From: Bacillota bacterium
GTDB taxonomy: Bacteria > Bacillota > Bacilli > Paenibacillales > Paenibacillaceae
NCBI GenBank assembly: GCA_023433615.1
Contig: JAEZCJ010000053.1
Span: forward strand, 1-54,152
DNA: 54,152 nucleotides
Reading direction: 5' to 3'
This document shows positions 47,636-54,152 of the stretch, one piece after another. Each line of letters begins with the position of its first letter. Within the stretch, counting starts at the first letter, position 1. The position numbers were made by a program, and so were the translations under genes. Under the pieces are notes generated by a model. The model worked only from the letters and a program-made list of their open reading frames with translations, was not told the origin of the DNA and ran no database searches.

Positions 47636-49672
47636 ATGCACAATACGCGACCTATCACCGACATTCGCAAGAAGCTGAGGATGATCGTAGCCGGACTCCT
47701 CGCCATGTGGCTACTTGCCTATCTCATCGCGCCGCCGGCACGCGACAATGCGGAGCCTGCAGCTGCGGATGCTGCGGGGCAAGAAGCGGGGATTCCCGGC
47801 GTTGCGGAGCCTGAGGCGCGTGCTGCTGGGGAGGCTTCGGAGCTTGCACGCCCCGTCTTCTCCGAGCCCGGGGGCTTCTACTCCGAGCCTATCGCATTGT
47901 CGATCACTGCTGCCGGTCCCGGTACGAGCGTGCATTACACGCTGGACGGGTCCGAGCCGACGGAACAATCGCCGGTCTATACGGCTCCGATTGCGATCAA
48001 GGACAGGTCGGATGAGGCGAACCTATTCGCCGATATCGAGACGACCCGCGAGGGCTGGATCAAGCCGCCCAGCGTGTTCAAGGGAACCGTCGTCAGGGCA
48101 GCGGCCATCGCCGCGAACGGGACCAAGAGCCAGGTCGTCACCCAGACCTACTTCATCCACCCCGAAGGAACCGATCGCTTCAGCTTGCCGGTCATCTCGC
48201 TTGCTACGGACGGGCGGCATTTCTTCGACGATGATACCGGAATCTATGTGCCAGGCAGCTTGTATAAGAATGTCGTCCCGGAGCGACCATGGGAGAACCC
48301 GGCCAACTATACGCAGAGCGGCCGCGAATGGGAGCGACCGGTGAGCGTGGAGTTTTACGAGCGGGACGGCACGCAAGGCTTCTCGCTGAACGCCGGGGTC
48401 CGCATCCACGGCGGCGCGACGACCGCCAATCCGATCAAGAGCCTGCGACTGTATTTTCGCAAAGAATACGGCCAAGGGAGGCTCAACTATCGCCTCTTCC
48501 CGGATCGCGATTACGAGAAGTTCGATGTGCTGGTGCTGCGGTCATCCGGCAATGACCATGACGGCTCGCTGTTCCGCGATGCACTGATGCAGCGGCTGCT
48601 AGAGGAAGGGCATACGTCGGTCGATACGCTGGGCTACCGGCCGGCCGTCGTGTTCCTGAACGGGGAGTATTGGGGCATCCATAACATTCGCGAGCGGGCA
48701 GACGAAGAATACATTGCGGAGAAGTACGGCATCGACCCGAACCGGATCGATCTGCTCGAGTTCAATGCCGAGCCGATCGCAGGCGACGCGGACCATTATA
48801 ATGCCATGATTCAATACCTGAAGGACCATGATATCCGCGAACGGCAGCATTACGAATATATACAGACGCAGTTGGACGTCGATAATTACATCGATTACAT
48901 GGCCGCCCAAATCTACTACAACAACACGGACTGGCCCGGCAATAACATTCGCATGTGGCGCGAGAAGACAGACAGCTATTCGCAAGGCGCGGCATACGGA
49001 AGAGACGGCAGGTGGCGATGGATCGTCTTCGACACGGACTTCGGATTCGGCATGTATGGCAAGGAGAACTACAAGCATGATACGCTGGCGTTCGCAACGG
49101 CACAGAACGGCCCGGATTGGCCCAATCCGGAGTGGTCCACATTCCTCTTGCGCACGCTCCTGAAGAACGACGACTTCCGCGAACGGTTTGCCGGCAGATT
49201 CGCCGATCACTTGAACGGCACCTTCGCGCCGGAACGGGTCGTCAAGCTCATCGAATCTTTCGAGCAGGGCATTGCGGCGGAAATTGACGAGCATATCGAA
49301 CGCTGGGGCCGCCCGTATAGCTACGGGCATTGGAGCGAGCACATCGAGACGATGAAGACCTTCGCGCGGGAGCGCCTGTTCTATGTACGCCAACATCTGA
49401 ATGATCATCTGCTGCTGGGCGGGCAGTCGCAGCTGCGGCTTACCGGCATGACGGCCGGCGGCAGCGTCAAGGTAGGCAGCATGGAAGTGAACGGCGCGGA
49501 ACGCGAGTGGGAAGGCTCGTACTTCCAAGGCGTCCCCGTCATGCTGACAGCCGTGCCGATGCCGGGTTACCGCTTTGCAGGCTGGTCGGGAGACCGGAAT
49601 AGCGCAGAAGCATCGCTCGAGCTCAGTCTCACCGGCGATCTAACGTTGACGCCCGTGTTCGAGCGAGACTAG
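47636..49672 (+). CDS. CotH-family protein kinase with extracellular domains
   Basis: A 678-residue exported protein. An N-terminal helix (about 15-31) acts as signal or anchor. Residues about 70-180 form a chitobiase C-terminal-like domain (SVHYTLDGSEPTEQSPVYT). The CotH kinase domain covers about 190-590, with FRDALMQRLL, YWGIHNIRERADEEYIAEKYG and IVFDTDFGFG (Asp466, Asp468, metal). The last 75 residues, with MPGYRFAGWSGD, are an InlB-type repeat. In Bacillus CotH phosphorylates spore-coat proteins CotB and CotG with ATP. This one has wall- or sugar-binding extras instead. It begins one base after the DUF4956 stop, so the operon makes all parts together. Confidence 0.87.
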   Translation: MHNTRPITDIRKKLRMIVAGLLAMWLLAYLIAPPARDNAEPAAADAAGQEAGIPGVAEPEARAAGEASELARPVFSEPGGFYSEPIALSITAAGPGTSVHYTLDGSEPTEQSPVYTAPIAIKDRSDEANLFADIETTREGWIKPPSVFKGTVVRAAAIAANGTKSQVVTQTYFIHPEGTDRFSLPVISLATDGRHFFDDDTGIYVPGSLYKNVVPERPWENPANYTQSGREWERPVSVEFYERDGTQGFSLNAGVRIHGGATTANPIKSLRLYFRKEYGQGRLNYRLFPDRDYEKFDVLVLRSSGNDHDGSLFRDALMQRLLEEGHTSVDTLGYRPAVVFLNGEYWGIHNIRERADEEYIAEKYGIDPNRIDLLEFNAEPIAGDADHYNAMIQYLKDHDIRERQHYEYIQTQLDVDNYIDYMAAQIYYNNTDWPGNNIRMWREKTDSYSQGAAYGRDGRWRWIVFDTDFGFGMYGKENYKHDTLAFATAQNGPDWPNPEWSTFLLRTLLKNDDFRERFAGRFADHLNGTFAPERVVKLIESFEQGIAAEIDEHIERWGRPYSYGHWSEHIETMKTFARERLFYVRQHLNDHLLLGGQSQLRLTGMTAGGSVKVGSMEVNGAEREWEGSYFQGVPVMLTAVPMPGYRFAGWSGDRNSAEASLELSLTGDLTLTPVFERD

Positions 49673-49684
49673 CGGCAATAGAAA

Positions 49685-49711
49685 CAGCAGCCGGAATCGA
49701 TCCGGCTGCTG
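49685..49711. terminator. Bidirectional terminator after CotH
   Basis: CAGCAGCCGGA (49685-49695) and TCCGGCTGCTG (49701-49711) form a perfect 11 bp stem with a 5-base loop. It lies between the convergent CotH and GH5 genes. Confidence 0.75.
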
Positions 49712-49738
49712 CAGCGCTTATACAGAAGACAATATAGA

Positions 49739-51433
49739 TCAATTGATCTTGACCAACTGCCACTGCTGATTCAGGTCGCCGCGGTACTGGTTCTGCACCA
49801 GCTTCGCGCCGTCGGCCGTCGACGCTCCCTGAACCTCAACCGCTCTGTTGCTGTTCACGTTCAGAATGCAATAGTAGCCGTTGCTCAGCTTGATGATGCG
49901 GAATCGCTGAGCGGTGTTGGCGAAGTCCTGCATCAATTGAATCGCCTCACCGTTGTTCTTCGTGCCGTTGCGTACGTCCATGACTTTGCCGTCGCTGGAG
50001 CTTACGCTTTTCAATCGGTACTGATTATTGTAAGTTCCCATATCGTCCACGACCCACTGCTGAGCGGTCGCGTTGTTGCCCTGCCATTGCTGCAGCTGGA
50101 GATTATTCGAATTCTGTCCGCCGGGCACGTCGATCATTTTTCCTGACGCGCGGTTAACGAAAGTGTACGTGGCTCCGTTCGTCACCCCGTTCCAGATGCC
50201 GTTCCAAGGCAGCAGCTGCGCCCGCTCGTAATACCATTCGAATATGAATCGGGCCATGCCGTCTCTAGACGCATTGCCGTCATAGAGCAAGCCTGCCGTC
50301 GGGTCCGCGAACGAGCTTCTCGTGCCGGGCTGCAGCAAGAAACCGTTCATATGAACCGCGATGCTGACATTTCCGGCCGCCGTGAAGATGGCTTTCGTAT
50401 TCTTGCCGAAGCCTGCATTCGTTCCGTCGAATAGCGTCCAATAGCTGGAATCCCCCGGCTGCCATTTGAACCAGGTCGTCTCCGTAATATTGATCGGATA
50501 ATTGTCCGCGCAAGGCTTAATGTTCGTATTCCATTGCTGCTGGAGCGTCGCATAGTTATCGTTCGCGCCATACCCCGGGTACCAATGGACCGAATACCCG
50601 ACATTGTTAAGCGGATCGGACAGCGGATGCGACGCGCATAGCTGATAATATTGATCCCAGCCAAGACCGGCCGCCCAGATCACATTGTCCGCTCCTTGGT
50701 TGCGAATCGTCGAGATCATGGAATTCTGGAAACTCCGAAGCGCGTTCCAGTGGGCAACGAAATTCGAATCGGCCGGGTGTCCTCCCCATGTTCCGTTCGC
50801 GTACGCGAGAACCGGTTCGTTCACGAGCTCGAACATGACGTTGTCCGCGCTCTTGATACCGTTCTGGGAAGCGAGGTAGCCCCAGATTTGGTTGAACTTG
50901 TCCAAGTTGGCTTGCGTCGTCGCCTGATTGTTCTGCAGCTCAAGTCCGAGCGTGACATACACGCCTTTCGTCTTGGCGTAGTTGATGTACGGAATAATGA
51001 CGTTCTGCGTGACGGCCTGCAGACCGGCGAAATTGTACGTTCCCGCCGCAACGTCACCCATATCCTCCCTGTCGATAAAGAGGCGGACCTGGTTCATGTA
51101 CCAGCCGTGGTCATTGCCGTACTTGGGAGAGGTGCTTGCGAACGTATCGGTAATATCTTTCAGATAAGCAAGTCTAGCGGCATAGCTGTTTCCTCCATGC
51201 AAGTTGAGATAATAGTTGCTGTTCTGATACGTCCAGTAAGAGCCCGTAGGTTGATGCCACCCGCTGAGGAGCACCGGTTGACCGCTGCCGTTCACCAACT
51301 GGTTGCCGCTTACATGAAGCTTTGTCGGCGTCATGCCCGACCAAGCCTCTGCCGAATTGCCGATCGCCATCAGCGGCGGCAGCAGAAGCGCCGTTATCAA
51401 CAGCAGCTTCGCGATCCAGCCCAATCTTTTCAT
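49739..51433 (-). CDS. Secreted GH5 glycoside hydrolase with C-terminal ricin-type (CBM13-like) domain
   Basis: A 564-residue secreted enzyme. The signal peptide (about 1-30) ends near NSAEAW. The GH5-like barrel covers about 35-400: FELVNEPV gives the acid/base Glu206 and INITETTWF the nucleophile Glu318, with SVHWYPGYG between. The tail (about 420-564) is a beta-trefoil with Q-x-W repeats (LQQWQGNNATAQQW, LNQQWQLV) that binds sugars. GH5 members cut cellulose, mannan or other beta-linked chains. I cannot assign the subfamily, so the substrate is open. A good AAGGAG site precedes the ATG. The gene converges on the CotH operon and sits alone with a large hairpin upstream. Confidence 0.87.
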   Translation of the reverse strand: MKRLGWIAKLLLITALLLPPLMAIGNSAEAWSGMTPTKLHVSGNQLVNGSGQPVLLSGWHQPTGSYWTYQNSNYYLNLHGGNSYAARLAYLKDITDTFASTSPKYGNDHGWYMNQVRLFIDREDMGDVAAGTYNFAGLQAVTQNVIIPYINYAKTKGVYVTLGLELQNNQATTQANLDKFNQIWGYLASQNGIKSADNVMFELVNEPVLAYANGTWGGHPADSNFVAHWNALRSFQNSMISTIRNQGADNVIWAAGLGWDQYYQLCASHPLSDPLNNVGYSVHWYPGYGANDNYATLQQQWNTNIKPCADNYPINITETTWFKWQPGDSSYWTLFDGTNAGFGKNTKAIFTAAGNVSIAVHMNGFLLQPGTRSSFADPTAGLLYDGNASRDGMARFIFEWYYERAQLLPWNGIWNGVTNGATYTFVNRASGKMIDVPGGQNSNNLQLQQWQGNNATAQQWVVDDMGTYNNQYRLKSVSSSDGKVMDVRNGTKNNGEAIQLMQDFANTAQRFRIIKLSNGYYCILNVNSNRAVEVQGASTADGAKLVQNQYRGDLNQQWQLVKIN

Positions 51434-51495
51434 TACTTACCATCTCCTTTGCCTTGTTTATTTTGTATGTGAATTCATGGGTGTACGGCATGAAG

Positions 51496-51536
51496 ATGCG
51501 CCCTATCCTTCTCTACTCGAGAGGAATAGGGCGCAT
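51496..51536 (-). promoter_or_regulatory. Large hairpin upstream of the GH5 gene
   Basis: ATGCGCCCTAT (51496-51506) and ATAGGGCGCAT (51526-51536) form an 11 bp stem, with extra pairing in the 19-base loop. It is 62 bases before the GH5 start. No clear T-run follows, so it is more likely an operator or leader structure than a terminator. Apart from this hairpin and the terminator at 51716, the 51434-51774 spacer shows no gene. Confidence 0.4.
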
Positions 51537-51715
51537 GGCGCTGTTATTCTAAGTTGTTGTTCGCCCTTGCTTCGACTTGCGCAGCAGTGAATGTAACCGC
51601 TGTCATATTTAAAGCTTATAATCGCAGTCCGGATCCAACAACCTGTCTATCAACACCTCTATGACCTATCAAATGCTAGGAGTTGGCTCCTTGCCGATTT
51701 CATCTGAGCATGCGG

Positions 51716-51749
51716 AAAAACCGCGAAGGCCCGGCTTTCTCCTTCGCGG
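51716..51749 (-). terminator. Terminator of the catE-FMN reductase operon
   Basis: CCGCGAAGG (51721-51729) and CCTTCGCGG (51741-51749) form a 9 bp stem followed by five T on the minus strand. Confidence 0.85.
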
Positions 51750-51774
51750 CAGTTAACCTTTCTATGGCGCATTC

Positions 51775-52368
51775 TTATCTCAACGTTTGTAATGCGCCGC
51801 TCCATGCAATCACTTGATCGAGCATGGCGCTCACGTTATTGAGGTGCAAATCCTGCGGTTTAAACACCGTACCGTTCTCGAAGTCCGTGAATAAGGACAA
51901 CGTCGGGTGTACGCGGACATCAGCGATCATCAATTCGCCCATGATCCCGCGCAGATGCTCGGCAGCGCGAGCGCCGCCCGTCGAGCCGTAACTTACGATT
52001 CCCGCAGCCTTGTTATTCCATGGCTCCCGCGCAAAATCCAGTGCATTCTTCAATGCTCCCGTAATGCTATGATTATATTCTTGAACAATGAACACAAACC
52101 CGTCTAAACTTGCCAGTTTTTGATTCCATGCCGCAATTCCAGGCTCCGTTCCATCCGTCGTTCCCAAGAACGGCAATCGATAATCCGCAATATCCACGAT
52201 CTCGTAATTCGCGTCCCCGCGTTTGTCTGCGATCCCTTTAACCCACTCTCCGACCTGAGGGCTTACGCGTCCTTCTCGCGTGCTCCCTAGAATAATCCCG
52301 ATGTTTAACTTTGCCACCGTTGCTTCCTCCTTGTTGGTATGCCCGAATAGTTTGTCCAAGAATCCCAT
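51775..52368 (-). CDS. NADPH-dependent FMN reductase family protein
   Basis: A 197-residue flavodoxin-fold enzyme. IGIILGSTREGRVSPQVGEW binds the FMN phosphate, and FVFIVQEYNHSITGALKNALDF and GIVSYGSTGGARAAEHLR complete the site. It reduces FMN, azo dyes or quinones with NADPH. There is a 20-residue N-terminal extension (MGFLDKLFGH...) before the fold. The start ATG follows GGAGG. It is 38 bases after catE, on the same strand with no promoter between, so the two form one operon under the palindromic operator at 53351. Azoreductase or quinone detoxification fits with this context. Confidence 0.87.
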   Translation of the reverse strand: MGFLDKLFGHTNKEEATVAKLNIGIILGSTREGRVSPQVGEWVKGIADKRGDANYEIVDIADYRLPFLGTTDGTEPGIAAWNQKLASLDGFVFIVQEYNHSITGALKNALDFAREPWNNKAAGIVSYGSTGGARAAEHLRGIMGELMIADVRVHPTLSLFTDFENGTVFKPQDLHLNNVSAMLDQVIAWSGALQTLR

Positions 52369-52406
52369 TTGCTCGCACCTCCGCGTTAATCCTATCCCCC
52401 ATAATA

Positions 52407-53258
52407 TTAAACCCGTAACAATACGCGATTACCGGACGGATCGCTCGTTATGAATGCTCCTCTCTCCTCGACGACAGTTGCGCCGATATCCCGTAAACGG
52501 ACTGCGGCACGATCCCTTGCTGCATCGTCGGGATAGATCAACGTAAACGATTGGAGTCCGACCCGGTTAGCAGGCGCCATTGGCGCGCCTACGCCGTTCC
52601 ACGTGTTCAGGCCGATGTGATGATGATAGTTGCCGGTCGAAATAAAAAGCGCCTGATTCCCAAACCGATTCACGACTTCGAAACCGAGGCCCTGCGTATA
52701 GAAACGCTCTGTCATCGCCAACTCCGATACATGCAAATGAATATGCCCCATCACTGTATCGGGAGGCAGCCCGTTCCACGCTTGCTGATCCGCCCCCGAG
52801 AGAAGGTCCCGAAAATCCAACGGATCGACAGCCATCTCCACTTCGCCGTCCTTCCAGTGCCATTCCGAAGGTTCACGGTCCCTATAAATTTCGATGCCGT
52901 TTCCGTCCGGATCCGACAAGTATAGCGCTTCGCTGACAAGATGGTCGGAAGAGCCGAATCGTAATCCGATCTTGGCGAAATATTGTACGATCCGCGCCAG
53001 ATCGGAGCGTTCCGGTAGGAGAAGTGCGAAGTGGTATAACCCTGTCGTCTTCCCCTGGATCGGTTCAACGTCGTCCGGCTGCTCGATGGACAATAGAGCC
53101 GTCTTTCCGTCTGCGGTAAGCTTCGCCGTGTTTCCCGCGCGTTCCAGGACCTTGAATCCTATCACTTCTTGATAAAAAGCCAACGCGCGCTCCAGGTTCT
53201 CCACTTTCAGATCCACTTGCCCGACGTAGGTGTTGGGTTTGCCGTGAAACGTATTCAT
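52407..53258 (-). CDS. catE: Glyoxalase/dioxygenase (VOC) protein, CatE-like
   Basis: A 283-residue protein with two VOC-fold halves: YVGQVDLKVENLERALAFYQ opens the first and MGHIHLHVSELAMTERFY the second. ALYLSDPDGNGIEIYRD gives a metal-ligand Glu. In B. subtilis CatE is a catechol-2,3-dioxygenase that removes catechols and is controlled by HxlR-type CatR and YodB. I start at ATG 53256-53258, with GGAGGAGG 8 bases before; upstream in-frame ATGs lack a ribosome site. Its promoter carries a 23-base palindrome, TAATTACTT-N5-AAGTAATTA, over the -10, so a repressor of that class is expected. The nearest HxlR gene is 14 kb away at 39.0 kb. Confidence 0.85.
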   Translation of the reverse strand: MNTFHGKPNTYVGQVDLKVENLERALAFYQEVIGFKVLERAGNTAKLTADGKTALLSIEQPDDVEPIQGKTTGLYHFALLLPERSDLARIVQYFAKIGLRFGSSDHLVSEALYLSDPDGNGIEIYRDREPSEWHWKDGEVEMAVDPLDFRDLLSGADQQAWNGLPPDTVMGHIHLHVSELAMTERFYTQGLGFEVVNRFGNQALFISTGNYHHHIGLNTWNGVGAPMAPANRVGLQSFTLIYPDDAARDRAAVRLRDIGATVVEERGAFITSDPSGNRVLLRV

Positions 53259-53350
53259 GTCGTACACCTCCTCCATGATACGAATGTGATCTCCATATTC
53301 GCCTTTGTTCATGCAAATAGACATCGTTTCGTTATTACATTTTTTATAGT

Positions 53351-53398
53351 TAATTACTTTATGTAAGTAATTATAGATAACAATCTCACTGCCGTCAA
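53351..53398 (-). promoter_or_regulatory. catE promoter with HxlR-type operator
   Basis: On the minus strand TTGACG (53393-53398), 17 bases, then TATAAT (53370-53375). TAATTACTT (53351-53359), 5 bases, then AAGTAATTA (53365-53373) is a perfect 9 bp inverted repeat that overlaps the -10 and the start of transcription, the position of a repressor site. The arms resemble YodB/CatR-type boxes. Confidence 0.7.
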
Positions 53399-53509
53399 GT
53401 CCTTTTCTTGCCGCGGCTCCGATTCGACGTTGGTACAGACGTATCGGGCTACCCGATCTCTACTTTCTTGTCATCTCTTTACCATCGTATAAAGAAGCGG
53501 TTTTTGGGG

Positions 53510-53539
53510 TTGAAACCGTCGCCATGAAAGCGCTACAAT
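53510..53539 (+). promoter_or_regulatory. Promoter of the arabinofuranosidase gene
   Basis: TTGAAA (53510-53515), 18 bases, then TACAAT (53534-53539). The segment TGAAAGCGCTACA (53525-53537) over the -10 is like a cre site with one base missing; I do not count it as a proven cre. The stretch 53399-53509 shows no gene. Confidence 0.55.
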
Positions 53540-53604
53540 GAACATTCATAAGGAACCGAAAGCTTGATCAACTTATCATTTCTCATGGATTGGAGCGGTT
53601 TAAC

Positions 53605-54152
53605 ATGTCTTTATTATTTATCAATGCAGGGCGCAAGTTTGGCACGATCAACAAAAACATTTACGGCCATTTTGCGGAGCATTTGGGACGAGGCATATAC
53701 GAAGGGATTTATGTCGGTCCTAACAGTCCGATCCCCAACGTCCGCGGCTTGCGTACAGACGTCGTGGATGCTTTGCGCCATATCCGCGTTCCGGTGTTGC
53801 GCTGGCCCGGCGGTTGCTTCGCCGAATATTATTATTGGAAGGACGGCGTAGGCCCCGATCGCAAACGTATCGTGAATGCGGGCTGGGGAGGCGTGGTGGA
53901 GGACAATACTTTCGGCACGCACGAGTTTCTGGACCTGTGCGAACAGATCGGGAGCGCTGCTTACGTAGCTGCGAATGTCGGCTCGGGAACGGTGCGCGAG
54001 GCAAGCGAATGGATCGAATACATGACGTTCGATGGCGAATCCCCGATGGCCAACTGGAGACGGGAGAACGGCCGGGATAAGCCCTGGAAGGTGGAATTTG
54101 TCGGGATCGGCAACGAAAACTGGGCTTGCGGCGGCCATATGCGGCCGGAATA
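53605..54152 (+). CDS. abfA: GH51 alpha-L-arabinofuranosidase, N-terminal part
   Basis: The first 182 codons of a gene that runs off the right edge. NKNIYGHFAEHLGRGIYEGI, LRWPGGCFAEYYYWKDGVGP and NTFGTHEFLDLCEQIG are clear GH51 motifs, and FVGIGNENWACGGHM at the very end carries the acid/base Glu. The enzyme releases arabinose from arabinan and arabinoxylan oligomers in the cytoplasm; no signal peptide is seen. ATG 53605 follows GGAG by about 10 bases. The nucleophile and C-terminal domain are outside the window. Full family members are about 500 residues. Confidence 0.9.
   Translation, partial: MSLLFINAGRKFGTINKNIYGHFAEHLGRGIYEGIYVGPNSPIPNVRGLRTDVVDALRHIRVPVLRWPGGCFAEYYYWKDGVGPDRKRIVNAGWGGVVEDNTFGTHEFLDLCEQIGSAAYVAANVGSGTVREASEWIEYMTFDGESPMANWRRENGRDKPWKVEFVGIGNENWACGGHMRPE

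Noticed and set aside
48599..49528. 309-codon frame on the minus strand
   Set aside because: Antisense to the CotH kinase domain; no start signals or known domain.
53525..53537. cre site over the arabinofuranosidase -10
   Set aside because: TGAAAGCGCTACA lacks one base of the 14-base consensus spacing, so it is noted but not called a cre.

Overview
The window looks like a chromosomal segment of a GC-rich, endospore-forming Firmicute of the Paenibacillaceae (Paenibacillus/Cohnella type). The evidence is SpoVAC and SpoVAD at the left edge, AGGAGG-type ribosome sites with frequent GTG/TTG starts, sigma-A type promoters, many secreted or cytoplasmic glycoside hydrolases each beside an AraC regulator, and an Mrp antiporter operon. 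I saw no rRNA, tRNA, CRISPR array, phage module or insertion sequence.

Layout. 1-1.3 kb: spoVAC-spoVAD end, a repeat-rich spacer and a 26-residue membrane peptide gene. 1.4-7.4 kb: a galactomannan locus on the minus strand (GH36 alpha-galactosidase, GH26 mannanase, then an HD-GYP protein) with a divergent AraC regulator. 7.4-13.6 kb: SelO, a V4R protein, a GH2 beta-galactosidase with promoter, palindrome and cre-like site, and an SRPBCC protein. 13.7-17.9 kb: a dihydroxyacetone module, dhaS-dhaQ divergent from a fused ATP-type dhaKL, with a near-exact DhaS-type operator between them. 17.9-26.7 kb: DUF2935, a proline-rich small protein, a MocR regulator facing an aminotransferase, a pyruvyltransferase/glycosyltransferase pair, and a membrane protein plus ABC exporter operon. 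26.7-32.9 kb: a strong promoter and tight terminator (leader or small RNA) ahead of mrpAB-C-D-E-F-G. 33-38.2 kb: katG with a PerR-like box, a DUF4825 lipoprotein, an orphan nicotianamine-synthase-like gene and a patatin. 38.2-42 kb: quinone reductase, HxlR regulator and MFS pump, then two broken genes. 42-51.4 kb: a second GH2 beta-galactosidase divergent from a coupled AraC-VTC-DUF4956-CotH operon, then a secreted GH5 with a ricin-type domain. 51.7-54.1 kb: catE-FMN reductase operon under a palindromic operator, and the start of a GH51 arabinofuranosidase.

How the parts fit. The carbohydrate genes form separate cassettes for galactomannan, beta-galactosides, arabinose polymers and a GH5 substrate, each with a local regulator or a cre-like site. 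A second theme is redox and electrophile defence: katG, the HxlR/quinone reductase/MFS block and catE/FMN reductase, the last two linked by AAGTAA-type palindromes. The least understood parts are the VTC-DUF4956-CotH operon tied to a sugar regulator, the orphan nicotianamine-synthase-like gene with its palindromes, and the short terminated transcript ahead of mrpA. All functional calls come from reading motifs; no database search was run.
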